From Taiwanofungus camphoratus (Eukaryota > Basidiomycota > Agaricomycetes > Polyporales > Taiwanofungaceae): a stretch of DNA of 64,000 nucleotides. Made by a program: the position numbers and the translations under genes. The notes under the pieces were generated by a model, which saw only the letters and a program-made list of their open reading frames with translations, did no database searches and was not told where the DNA came from. This document shows positions 35,594 to 47,709 of the stretch, in pieces. The DNA is taken from positions 868,001-932,000 of the forward strand of contig CP021224.1 of assembly GCA_003999685.1 (NCBI GenBank). The letters run 5' to 3'. Position 1 is the first letter of the stretch. Each line of letters begins with the position of its first letter.

Positions 35594-36303
35594 TCAGCCG
35601 CGCTTCAGGGTTTCCGCCAACAACGGGTATGGCCTTCCCATCCATGACATGAGCTCCGTATGATCCTTGAGCGCGTCGCCAGTGTTAGGATGTATAAGAA
35701 CGCTGGATGCTGAGGTTAGCGCAAGAAAGCTGCCAAGGACCCGGACGCGACTTACGAGCAAGGGCCTCGATTGACGGTAAGCCAGGAAAAGAATGCACCC
35801 GTCTGGTGGGGAGTGAATGTGTTCACTTCGAACATTGCAACCGGGTGAGGTCCTGCATACGAATAGGTGAGTAGATCGTGGAGTTTAAAATTGCACACTG
35901 CTTACCAACTGGCTTGTCCCAAAATTTGTAGATCCGCAGCTATGGTGTAGGGTGAGTGAGACAATAGACTACGTAGGGCAACCAGATGCTTGCTTCAGGG
36001 AACTCTCTCCTGACGCGTTCGTGCAGTTCTTTGGCGTACTGTGTTTCCGCAAGACTATGTTGCATGTAATATACTGCATGTTGGACCCACGACTCGGATC
36101 AGTGAGGATCGAACATCATGTATGGTGCACTACTTGCTGTGAAAATCGAAGCCATTCTTGTTTGGATTAAAGGGCTTCGGAAACTCATCATATGCGGCTG
36201 AGCGGGGCCCAGGCGGGTTATACAGAGACTTTCCGTCTGGGTTGATCGTTGTCGGTAGAGGCTCGGCGTTCTCATAGCCTTCGAGAGGCGACTTCCAAGA
36301 CAT
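35594..36303 (-). CDS. DOPA 4,5-dioxygenase-like protein
   Basis: Start at 36303 (MSWKSPLEGYENAEPLPTTI), stop TGA at 35594-35596. Exon 1 ends at 36138 and joins exon 2 at 36073 across a GC-AG intron, giving GFDFHIYYMQHSLAETQYAK and ELHERVRREFPEASIWLPY. Later exons read LRIYKFWDKPVGPHPVAMFE, VNTFTPHQTGAFFSWLTVNR, GPC and SVLIHPNTGDALKDHTELMS. These are the signatures of the DOPA_dioxygenase family, with His residues in HIYY, GPHP and HPNTGD as metal-ligand candidates. In Amanita the enzyme cleaves L-DOPA to make muscaflavin and betalain precursors; homologues in other fungi often have unknown substrates. It is divergent from MZT1 (335 bases). Confidence 0.85.
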
Positions 36304-36637
36304 GGTGCAATCTGTGTAAAAGAGCACGTAGGTTTTGGTATGCAGGTCAAACACAGAAGGTAGTCTTATGTAGGATGATGATCGCGCAGGAAGAATAGCC
36401 TTGCTCGCTGTTACAAATCATGCTATAGATGCTTACGATGTCGTCAATTCGCGATAAGTAGATTCACAGTCGAGAAAGACGTTCCTTGCTGGCTTGTTGC
36501 TGAGTCATGTGGCTCATCAAGTTTACGCGGATCCAGATCCAGATCTTACCCAACTGTTCAACCTTCGGTGCCGCGACCACCACAAATCGCACAGAATTTG
36601 CAGGAAAACAGGCTAGAGCTGGGACCAAACGACATCA

Positions 36638-36980
36638 TTGGGAATGTCTGGACGAGAGTCAGACCGTATCAATTCGGCGCAGCAGACATTGGACAGTGAG
36701 CACCCGTATGTGTCCACGCCTGCTTCAACTGACATCGTGGCCTATTCTAGCACTCTACGAAATCTCGCAGTTGCTGAACACACAGTTGGACAAGGAGACG
36801 CTTGCGACCTGCGTCGGTATGATCGAAAGTGGCGTCAATCCCGAGGCACTTGCGGTACGTAGGGACCTGATGCTCAGGAAAAATCTTTGAGTACTGAAGG
36901 CAGCTCAGGCAGTCATCCAGGAGCTTCGGAGAGAGAGTCAAGCATCAAATGCCCAGCCAACAACCGCCAACGGGCGATAG
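36638..36980 (+). CDS. MZT1: Mitotic-spindle organizing protein 1 (MOZART1)
   Basis: Three small exons. The first, from ATG 36638, reads [17 protein letters not shown]; the second [20 protein letters not shown] or TLYEISQ at the junction, then [15 protein letters not shown]; the third, taken from the acceptor CAGCTCAG, begins [18 protein letters not shown] and ends at TAG 36978-36980. LLNTxLDxETL and [19 protein letters not shown] are diagnostic of MZT1, a roughly 70-80 residue protein that binds gamma-tubulin complex proteins and recruits the gamma-tubulin complex to spindle poles. Length fits the family. It is too short and too split to appear as one open frame. Confidence 0.9.
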
Positions 36981-37297
36981 GTTTCGTTGAGAGTCAGTTG
37001 CCAGTTGTACAACTATATGCATGATTATGATGTTTTGTAATGGGTTTCTTTATTTATGTATCTCATGTACATAATTGCGATCCTTTCCCGTTTTTCCGAT
37101 CTCGGTGGCGCCATACAAGATGTCTCTACGAAAGAGCGAGGAAAAACAGATGTGTTTTGAACGTGAGATGGCTTCAGCCACAATATGGTGGCACGAGGAA
37201 GCGGAGCTATTTTCGGGAAGCAAAATTGTGGCGAGACGCTCCCGCGTTATTCAGCGCATGTGACATTCGAAACCTCACAACTCTCACCTCTACGATC

Positions 37298-40200
37298 ATG
37301 GCCTCTCCAGGATCCCCGAGACTAGTGGACTCTTTCACAGCGCCAAAAGAGGTGCTGCAGGAATTTGCTGACCTTGCCGAGGAGGAGAACGTTGACCCCT
37401 TCGCCGAGACAGCATCGAAGCGCCAGATTGCAGCACGCCAATCGGACTACCACAATCGCCGTTTCAACCGTCAAGCTCACGAGAGCGAGGATGCTTTCAA
37501 AGCGATAGAAGACGGGAAGGATGTTGAGGGCGGGTACAAGGATGCGATGAGACTTCAGAGGCTAGAGAAGGAGGAGGAGAGGGTCCGGCGGGCCATCGAG
37601 GAAAGAGAGAAGCAGGCGAGGGAGGAGGGTCAGGCGAAAATGGACCTCGACAAAACACCACCCAGAGCAGAAATAGAGGCAGCAGCGAAGGAGCTCGCGG
37701 GGACGAAGCGGAAACGCCGATGGGATATTGGCGAGGCTGCTGAAGATAAGGAGAACAAGGAGAACAAGGGCGGTGAGTGGTCCAAGGAGGCTCTCGAGGA
37801 AGCTGCTCCTAAGAGGAGACGTTCTCGGTGGGATGCGACACCGGCCGATGTCAACGCTGTCGGTGAGACCCCCAAGAGGTCGCGCTGGGACCAAACACCC
37901 GTAGCCGCGGATCAGGATGTCCCAATGACGCCAATCATCATGAATGCGCCCGGGTTCATGCATGAGGACAAACACAACCGCTACTTGACGGACGAGGAGC
38001 TTGACGCTATCCTCCCTTCGAGCGGGTATGCTATTGTCACTCCGCCACCTGGCTATGCGCCCCTAGTCCGTCCCCCGAAGTTTGCGACTCCAGTCACGGA
38101 AATCGGCGGCTTTCAGATACAAGAGGGCTCTGATGCGGCGGCAGCGGCAGCGGCAGCAGGCCTTGCGCCAGACCTCCCCACCGAAATTCCTGGCGTCGGC
38201 AGTCTGGCCTTCTTCAAGGCTGAGGATGCGCAGTACTTTGCCAAGATCCTGAAAGAGGAGGATGAGACGGAGTTGTCGGTAGATGAGATGAAGGAGCGCA
38301 AGATCATGCGCCTCCTGCTCAAAATCAAGAACGGTACGCCTCCCGTTCGCAAAACTGCTCTCCGACAGATTACCGACAAAGCTCGTGAATTTGGGGCTGG
38401 TCCTCTGTTCGACAAGATCCTCCCGCTGCTCATGGAGCGCACGCTCGAGGATCAGGAGCGCCACCTGCTCGTCAAAGTCATTGATCGTGTTTTATACAAA
38501 CTCGACGATCTCGTTCGCCCCTATGTCCACAAAATTCTTGTTGTCATTGAGCCGCTTCTCATTGACGAAGACTACTACGCCCGTGTCGAAGGTCGAGAAA
38601 TCATCTCGAACCTATCGAAGGCGGCTGGTCTCGCCCACATGATTTCTACAATGCGACCCGATATCGACCACGCGGACGAGTATGTGCGTAACACGACAGC
38701 ACGTGCATTCTCCGTCGTCGCTTCTGCTCTCGGTATCCCGTCTCTCCTCCCTTTCCTCAAGGCTGTGTGCAGGAGCAAAAAGTCATGGCAAGCTCGTCAC
38801 ACGGGTATCCGTATCGTTCAGCAGATTGCGATCATGATGGGCTGTGCAGTCCTTCCACACCTTCGCAACTTGGTCGACTGCATCGCTCACGGTCTTCAGG
38901 ACGAGCAGCAAAAGGTCAGGACGATGACGGCCCTGGGTCTCGCGGCTTTGGCCGAGGCTGCGGCGCCATATGGTATTGAGTCCTTCGATAACGTTCTTAA
39001 GCCTCTGTGGGTCGGTATTCGGTTGCACCGCGGCAAGAGTTTGGCAGCCTTCTTGAAAGCCATTGGTTTCATCTTGCCTCTTATGGATCCCGAATACGTT
39101 TCGTACTATATCAAGGAAGTCACTATTATCCTCATCCGTGAATTTCAGACATCAGATGAGGAGATGAAGAAGATCGTCTTGAAGGTCGTTCAGCAATGTG
39201 CCGCTACCGAAGGTGTAACGCCGCAGTACATCAAACAGGACATTCTACCAGACTTCTTCAAGGCATTCTGGGTTCGTCGGATGGCTCTTGACAGGCGAAA
39301 TTACAGGCAAGTTGTCGAAACAACCGTCGAGTTAGCTCAGAAGTCTGGCGTCGCGGAAATTGTGGGCCGGATTGTCAACGAGTTGAAGGATGAGGCTGAG
39401 CCTTACCGGAAAATGGTCATGGAGACCATCACTAAGGTCGTAGCCTCTCTTGGCGCATCCGACATTGACGAGAGACTGGAGGTCAGGCTTGTAGATGGCA
39501 TCATCTACTCCTTCCAAGAGCAGACTACGGAGGACCAGGTCATGCTGGACGGGTTCGGCACTGTGGTCAACGCTTTGGGTATGTCTTATTCGGTGATATT
39601 GCGAAGTGATGGATGCTAACTTGTTTTGTAGGTATCCGTGTGAAGCCCTATTTGACCCAGATAGTGTCCACCATCCTCTGGCGCCTCAACAATAAGAGTG
39701 CAAAAGTCCGTCAACAGGCCGCTGACTTGACTACGCGCTTGGCTGTCGTTATCAAGCAGTGTGGCGAAGATCAGTTGCTCAATAAGCTCGGTCTGGTCCT
39801 GTTTGAGCAACTCGGCGAAGAGTATCCAGATACGCTCGGTAGTATCATTGCTGCCGAGGGAGCAATCGCGAACGTGGTTGGTATGACTCAAATGAACCCG
39901 CCAGTAAAAGATTTGCTGCCTCGGATGACACCCATTCTCCGTAACCGACACGAGAAAGTCCAGGAAGCTACAATCAATTTGATTGGCCGTATTGGTACGT
40001 GCTCTACTCTGAACAGAAAGCTGCTTAGCATACTGACCTGTTCTTCCAGCTGATCGCGGTGCCGAGTATGTTCCTGCCCGAGAATGGATGCGTATCTGTT
40101 TCGAGCTGCTTGACTTGCTGAAGGCACACAAGAAAGGTATTCGTCGTGCTGCTGTGAACTCTTTCGGTTATATCGCAAAGAGTTTGGGTCCCCAAGATGT

Positions 40201-40903
40201 ACTACAGGTTCTCCTGACAAACCTGCGTGTGCAAGAACGCCAGAGTCGTGTATGCAGCACCGTGGCGATAGCTATCGTTGCAGAAACATGCGGTCGTGAG
40301 TACTATCTTATTTTACTTCTTGTTACGACTGTAGCTGACCTATTTCACCCTTCAGCATTCACATGTATCCCAGCAATTTTGAATGAATACCGGACTGCCG
40401 AGCTGAACGTTAGGACAGGCTGTCTGAAGGCGTTGTCATTCGTCTTTGAATATGTCGGACCGCAGTCCGCCTACTACGCCGATTCCGTTGTGACGATGTT
40501 AGAAGATGCTCTGACCGATCGTGACCTTGTGCATCGTCAAACAGCGAGCACTATCGTCAAGCATCTCGCTCTTGGGGTTGCTGGTCTTGGTTGCGAAGAT
40601 TCAATGTTGCATCTGATGAATCTCGTATGGCCGAACTGCTTTGAGACGTCCCCCCACGTTATTGGTGCTGTAATGGAGGCCATTGAGGCTATGCGAGTAA
40701 CGCTCGGACCTGGCGTTCTGCTTAGTTATGTTCTGCAGGGCTTGTTTCATCCGGCCAGGAAGGTTCGTGAGGTTTATTGGCGCGTTTATAACTCACTTTA
40801 TCTTGGTGCGGCTGATTCTCTCGTGCCATTTTACCCGGATCTGGGAGAGCTCAGTGAAGGACAGAATGTATACGATCGTCATCCTCTGCAAATGTTTATT
40901 TAG
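37298..40903 (+). CDS. HSH155: Splicing factor 3B subunit 1 (SF3B1/Hsh155)
   Basis: Four exons (37298-39578, 39632-39994, 40050-40295, 40356-40903) give 1145 residues. The N-terminal part has the disordered region with RWD and TP motifs ([21 protein letters not shown]) that in SF3B1 bind U2AF-homology proteins. From about residue 330 the HEAT repeats match human SF3B1 closely, for example [20 protein letters not shown] (with the lysine equal to human K700), [53 protein letters not shown] and [20 protein letters not shown]. Role: core of the U2 snRNP SF3b complex that recognises the branch point. The frame is open for 86 more codons upstream to 37040, but homologues start near [12 protein letters not shown]-like sequence, so 37298 is preferred. 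Confidence 0.97.
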
Positions 40904-41114
40904 ATGTCCTTCTGTACCGTACACTATTTATATCGTGTAATGCTAGCGTCCAACCGGGTTTACTCACTCGTAGGGATGAAAAGCCGCCGTCCACGGCCTT
41001 CAGGAATGATGTTTGACTCAATGGGACTTAGGCTGTCGCGAGAACATGACATGTGATAGTCAAGCGATAATGACCGGAAAGACAATGACTATAGATTCAG
41101 AACAACAACAAACA

Positions 41115-44100
41115 TTATGAACCACCCGTCAACCCAGGCGGAAACCCATTGAAATCCACTTGGTCTTGGACAGCACGTCCCGCCAGCGAGTATGCTATCC
41201 GTAATCGTAGTCGTACATTGGCCTTGAATTGGCAAGAGTTTATTAATATAAGGAATATTGTTTAATGCAGAGGAGTACTTACGCCAACAGGGGCCATGAC
41301 TCGCATTTGTTGGTTTTCTACAGCTCCTGGATGAATGTCAGGATTTGACATGGGAAGCATCTGCAGTTGTTGCGACTGGAGATGAATGTTACGGACAGGA
41401 ACATGTATCGATCAGCTAGAACTAGAAGCATTGAAGAGTGTTCCCGACGGACCTTAGGAACAGCAGCTTGGAAGTTAAGCCCTGTCACTGGATTACTACC
41501 CGTGACCTGGAACCTTGCCAAGATGTTCACGAGACCCGGCCTTGCCGGTGATGTTTGTGGTGTCAGTGTGATCCTCAATTCATTCTTCTCGTAAGCCGGA
41601 TATGCCGTCAGGCGTGGTTGAGTAGGAGCTTGCGAGGGAGACGTTGATGTTTGCGGGAGGTTGAAGGCAGACTGGACATCGTTGGAAGTGGCGAATGGTG
41701 AAGGCTGTGATGGTGCTGGCACTGGGCTTGGAGTCGATGTTGAACCGAAGAGACCAAGAATGTCGTCAACAGTGCTCTTCTGAGTTGATGCGGGTGCTCC
41801 AGGAGATACAGCTGGCGTGGACGAGCTGCCGAAGATCTCAGCCAAAAGGTCTTGATTGTTCTGAGTCGGGGCAGGTTGTCCATTTCCATTCACGGCCGGT
41901 GCCGGTGATATATCGTCGCCCAATAAGTCACCCTAATAAGGAATGAGTTTATTCATAACACGAGGTGAGTTAGGGGCAACTTACGTCTTTACTGGGCTGC
42001 ACAGAACCCACAGGCTTATTCTCGCTGACTACGAAGGAGTGAGAAAAAGGAACGCCACAACAAGTGAATTAAATGCCACCTACCAACACCCATGACAGTT
42101 GCTTTGAGTTCTGGAGGTGGCATCCGTTCCAGGACACCAGAGCGAACATCGAGGTTGAACAAGCTAGCGTATTCCACTGCCCGTTGTTGTATCTCCAGTT
42201 CTGGGCTAGTCGCATACGTCAGAAGGAGATTCTGTATTCGCTCTTGCTGGACAGGCGTAGTCGTTGGCCGCGATGCAATCTTTGTTAGCGCAGTCAGGAC
42301 AAATTGGCGTGTGAGATAGTTTGCATAAGGCGAATCAAGAATAGAGAGTAGGAGATCGACTAGCTCTTTATCTGTAACCTGCCGTTGTACAACGTGATAA
42401 AATTAGTTGGAACGAGGGTGAAGGCCGTGATTGGAAAGTACGAACAGACTTCGGCTGATCCTCATCTACCAGGCCACCTTCCAGAAGCACTTCGCTGTAT
42501 TCGCCAGTTACCCATGTAGCTGCTAAGGTAAGTGACTCCTGAGAGATGTCCGATCGGAGAGAAGTGTACAACTTGGATGCAGTGTACGCTTGCAGTTCTG
42601 GTGTATACGCTACAAGACGAATAAAAGCAGACAATATCTCTTCCCTGACGAAGTTGCCAGCCTGGATTAGGAGCTTATCTGAGTGCATGTCATGATGACA
42701 ATAGGAATGGACTGACCAACTTGAGGACACGGAGTACTGTATCGATATGCCATCGCTTGTTTGGTGCAAACCGCTCGGCAGCTAGGCAGATTTGCGTTGT
42801 CATTCCGAGCTTGAACTCGTCATCTGCTACCTCAAGGAACGCAAGGAGCTCCCTTATGAGGATACGGACATTCTGCTCGTTGATGAGTGCGTATGAAAGC
42901 TCAAGTGCGCGTCGCCGAATGGATATGTCGCCGTCTCGGAGACAGTCGAGAATGATGTTGCGGTGGCGCTGCACGGCATTGGTGTCAATGGAGACCACCT
43001 TGTTGAGGGTATTGAGGGCGACGTAGCTGTAATGCAGTTGTGTGAGAATGTTGGCACAATTGGCTGACATATCTTGGTCGTAACTCACCGAATGTTATTG
43101 TCGCGGTTACTGAGGAACTTGCCAAGGATGTTAATGGCCATGACTCGTAGTCCGCTGTCTGCCTCTATTTCCAGTACAGTCATGACTGTTTCGTATAGGA
43201 TGGAATTGCCGACGTTCTTGGTCGAATCAGTGTTGGTAGCAACCTGTTCTCGTAGATCAGTCGTTTCGACCAATCATGTACTAAAATGTGAGAATGCACT
43301 TGAGCGAGAATGTCATTCATCGTTTCGCTCGCCTTCTCATCGCCCTTGCCGAGAAGTCGAAGCAAGCGCAGTATTTTGACTTGAAGGAATGGGTCGGTAA
43401 TACCTGAAACATCATGCTCGGGACTATATCCTGTGGTCACCAGAGACTTCAGATGTCGTACGAGTAACGGGACTGCCTATATAATAAAAACGAACGGTCG
43501 TTAATCTAGCACCGCTCCGAATACAGTAAACACTCGCATTGCGAAACTCTGCCAGACAATTTGAGTCGATCTCGCACATTTCTGTTACCAGCGTAATGGC
43601 AGTTAATAGGACACCATGGTTGCGATCCGCAAGTAGATTCTTCGCTTTTGAGACGAAATGATCTGCAAGATCCGGTACTTTTCTGACAACCCGAAGCGCA
43701 CATAGTGCCGCCTGCGTAGAGATGTGTTGAATATGTCAGGAAGAGCGGCACCATAAAGAACATATACCTTCTTCCGAATATAAGTGTTACTAGACCCAAG
43801 TAACTTCTCAATCTCATTGGCCAGGTCTCGCGACATTTCTTCCGATGCAATATCTGCAAACGTGCACAGCGCGAGTCCGACAGCATACATGTTTGCATGG
43901 TTCATGTCACTGGAGGATAGTTAATAGCCGATCCAATTGATGACAACAAACGACACACTTCTTCAGGGAGTTAGTCACAAGGGTAAGCACCTCCTGGCTC
44001 TCGTCTAAAAGTAGCATGATTCCTAAGTAACCCAACCGCTTGTCACCAAACCGTGGGCTTGCCACCAATTTGAGACATTCCATTTGCCCGAAGTGTGCTT

Positions 44101-44378
44101 CTGATCCCAGCATGTGGATGTAGAGAAGCTTAGCAACATTGTTGTGTCTTGCGTACGAGTCCTCCTCTCTGAAGGAGGCACGAATGGCGGCAGACTCTTG
44201 TTTGATGAGGGCTCGTTCATCTGCTACAGTCTACTAGAATGAGCGATATAGTGCATGAGACCAAATGGAGATGGTCTCACCTTACAAGCCCGTATTCCCT
44301 TGATCAGGGCTGTCCGTACAATCAGTGTTATCCAAGGTTCCAAGTGAGAGCCATACCCTTGAGATTATGATACACCAT
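41115..44378 (-). CDS. APL4: AP-1 clathrin adaptor complex, gamma subunit
   Basis: Start at 44378 (MVYHNLK, exon of 7 residues), stop TAA at 41115-41117. Exons encode [150 protein letters not shown] and [20 protein letters not shown], the adaptin trunk. A Pro/Ser/Thr-rich hinge with DDILGLFGS follows, then a gamma-ear ending [11 protein letters not shown]. Role: Golgi/endosome clathrin sorting. More than a dozen exons. It is convergent with SF3B1 and divergent from the forkhead gene (225 bases). Confidence 0.96.
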
Positions 44379-44603
44379 GCTGTCAGACCCGAAGTTGGGT
44401 CACCTCGTAAACGTTGCCGCCTGTCCGTAGCCGTCTACAGGATGCTGTATACTGTGACAAGGTGCGTGACCAGCCACGTCCCGTAACGGCAGTAGCGATC
44501 TGCATATCACAACTTTGTGACGTCCTCCTCTCCCTTCCGTCTTTCCACAAATTCAGTATATACTCATCTTCTTGTCTCGGAACCTATTCTATTAAACGCG
44601 ACG

Positions 44604-47342
44604 ATGGGGGACTCGCGTTCAGGTAGAAACCCCACGTCTCCCATCAGCCAGCTACTTCAGACGCTTGGGATGACGCGTGAAGACCTCACTCGACATAGCC
44701 AACAGATGAGGCAGTTTCTGACAGCAGAACATGCCAATTCTCTTCGTGCCTTTGGTCAACAGTCGGAGAGGCCAGACTCGATATCTAGTGGGACTCGCTC
44801 CCGTGGAAGATCTCGAACCGGTTCCATGTCGAACGCGTCGGCAGTGGCTCAGTCACCCACACCGCCAATAACCCCAGTCAAGGCTGAACCGGTTGACGGA
44901 ATTATTCCCGCTCGTCAGCTGGATACAATGGAGATGATAATGGAGCGCAAGAACAGAAAAGAAAAGAGAGACAGAAGAAGTTAGTATAGGCACACGAAGT
45001 TCAGTCATCTTGTGTTAACCGTCGATCTTCCGTAGATTCCAACGCGCAATCACGCGACGGTCGACGCGTTCACGTACCAGGCAGCTCTGCTTCGTCACGT
45101 AGTGCTACACCACAAGTCAGTGCTACGCGTATCCCTGCCTCCTGCTCACCCGTTTTGATATTCGTGACGCGTTGTAGGCTACACCAGAGACCCCACACCA
45201 CTACAGGTATTACAGAGACAGTGTCGTCGGTGAAGCGTCGACTTCTCAGCAGGTAATTGGAACTGCTAATATGTCTGTACCTAGCTTCCATTGAATCACT
45301 CAGCAGTTCTCTCTCGAAAGTGCCTTTCTGCCTCAAACACCCCGTAATGGGTCGCAGTTCAAAGCACCTGAGCCACGAAGAGGCCCTCCGGAAACGCCCT
45401 CCGGCCGCCATATTTATTCTCGGCAAGACTTTTCTCCATCTCGCCCGTTATCTCCGTGCTCCAGCCCTCTGCGCATTGTGAATATTGTATCTTCACCTGG
45501 GCCAATGAGGTCTATTCCTCTTGCCGAAGAAGAAGACGAAGACGAATTACCTTATGTCCTTCCCCTTGGTCCATATCCGACAACTAAACCTGACCATTCC
45601 TACGCGGCCTTGATTGGACAGGCGATATTATCGTCCCCACAACACCGTCTTACGCTTCAAGACATCTATGAATGGATAACTACCGTATACCCCTTCTATA
45701 AACGCGACGAGCAAACTTGGATGAACTCTATTCGACATTGCCTGAGTACAATGGCCGTATTTAGGAAAGTCCCACGAGGTCGTAACGAGGGTAAGAGCCT
45801 TTGGGCAATATGGGATCGTGATATCGAGTGCTTTGCAAACGGAGGCTTCAGGAAGGCTTTGTGCTCTGACATGGTTAAGACAGAGCCTGCAGCAAAGTCT
45901 GGCCCAAAAAAGCGTGGTACCATGGAGGAAGCCCTCGCGAGAAAAACTAAGCGACGCAAGAAGTCTACTGGAAGAGGCGAGGATGACGGCACAACAGCAG
46001 GTCCTCGACCGCCTATGTTATCTGCGCCTATTCTGCCCCCCTTTTTTCCCGCCTTTCATCCAAATCCGCACCATCAACCTTACTACCAGGCTTATGTTCC
46101 CCAGCCACTACCTGTAGACGTAATCTTCCCTCCTCTACCGCCTTCGTCAAATTATCACCGGGTCGCAGCTTTATCTGCATCGGCTTCTCATTCAGCACCT
46201 AGCTCTTCTATGGAAGCACAGGAACCCAACTTCACCGCTGCTCATCAAACGAGGGAGGGTGTCACCACCTCCTATCGCGGTCGCGACCCCTCGCCGAAAC
46301 TTATCGTATCGTCATCATCTTTCATTCCGGACTTGACGCCGAATTGTAGTTCGTCGTCAAGTCCGCCGCTTTCCTCTCAGGCCAGCCTCATTGGAGCAGA
46401 TGCAAGATTTAGTCAGTCCCCAGTACCTTCGCCAAAAGCCGTTGAAGTTGTCGATCCTGATGATGAGGCAGGACACGAAGTCGACTGGCTGCGGACAGTT
46501 GCCGTTGATGCACTGGATCCGAGCGCGACACTCCTTAGCCATGTTGCTAGCAAAAAGGTTAGCAAAGCTAAATCTAATAAGTATCATGGACGGATGCGGC
46601 ATCAGGTTAGTTTGATCTGTTGAGTGCTTCGTCTCTGTTGACACTTTTGTAGAATACGCCTGTCCTGCCGATAACGGATTCTCCTACTCCTGAGCGCAGA
46701 ACCATAGCCGGGAAAGGAAAACAGAGAGCAAGGAGAGATCTAAGGACACCCTCGCCTGGGCCAAAACAGCTGCTGGTTTATCCTACTACGCCTCCGCAAA
46801 GGCCATCCACGCCGCCTCGTAGGAAGCGAGTGGCTAGTAATACTGGTCTTCAGTTATCTCCTCACCGGACTCCCATATCACATGCGGGATTGCACATGTC
46901 CCCTTCTGCAAGTCTGGCTCATTACAAGTCAAACCTGGACCCTCCTCCGATTGCCGTATATCTTCCCCAAGCTCCTCTCCTCAGTATGCCTGCTGAAGGT
47001 GGGCGATTCTCGCCGCCGCCTATCGCACTTCCAGACAATGTATGCACTCCCTCTCGCAAGCAAACGACACAACAATCCATGTCAAGTGGTCTCCTGAACG
47101 TGTCACCTTTCGCGCCGATAACTCCGAAGAGACTGGTATTTCCGGGTGCTAACAATGACTCCCCATTCCGGACTCCGTCGCGGGCGATCTTTGATCCCCA
47201 TGATCCAGGTGCGCTTCTCGACGAAGAACTGTTGAGACAAGGCTTGCAAGAGAGCCCTTCTGGTCTCTTCGGCAAGTCTCGAGGCCTGCTTTATGAAAGT
47301 CCAAGTGGACCAAGCCCTGGAAGTTGGGAGCGTTTTTGGTAG
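44604..47342 (+). CDS. Forkhead transcription factor, Sep1/Hcm1-like
   Basis: Five or so exons starting MGDSRSGRNPTSPISQLLQT at 44604 and ending SPGSWERFW at 47342. The forkhead domain lies at about 45586-45860: KPDHSYAALIGQAILSSPQH, LTLQDIYEWITTVYPFYKRD, and the recognition helix WMNSIRHCLSTMAVFRKVPR, then GKSLWAIWDRDIECFANGGF. Before it is a Ser/Pro-rich region with an NLS-like ERKNRKEKRDRR; after it KPKKRG-type basic patches (KKRGTMEEALARKTKRRKK) and many SP/TP sites (SPTPER, SPHRTP, SPFAPITPKR) expected for a CDK-regulated factor. Relatives control G2/M or septation genes. The exact orthologue cannot be fixed without a tree. Confidence 0.9.
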
Positions 47343-47709
47343 TCTAGCTGGTCTCATGTCTGTTGACTTCACATACTGGCCACTGAACTGGCCTAATATC
47401 GCATCTACTGAAACCTGGGCTTCTGATATTGACTATGATATTCTGGTTCGCTTTGATGGTTTGTCATGAATCCAATCTCGTTTTGTCGGATCTGTTACAT
47501 TGACTTCGACCTCCGTCTTGTATAGCAAGTCTGCTTTCCCGGATCTTTATCATATCTATATCAATATTCCTGTACCACACTTCATTCGAACGTCATGAAT
47601 ATATTGAACTAATGATCTTGATGCTCAATCGCATACAGTGAGACCTGGGATAGATAATTATTTCACAAGGTCCTCGTGGATGGTTGAGTCAATAAGGTAC
47701 CCGGATATG
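47343..47709. other. Intergenic region between convergent genes
   Basis: About 370 AT-rich bases with the 3' ends of the forkhead and LIG4 genes. Nothing coding is supported. Confidence 0.4.
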
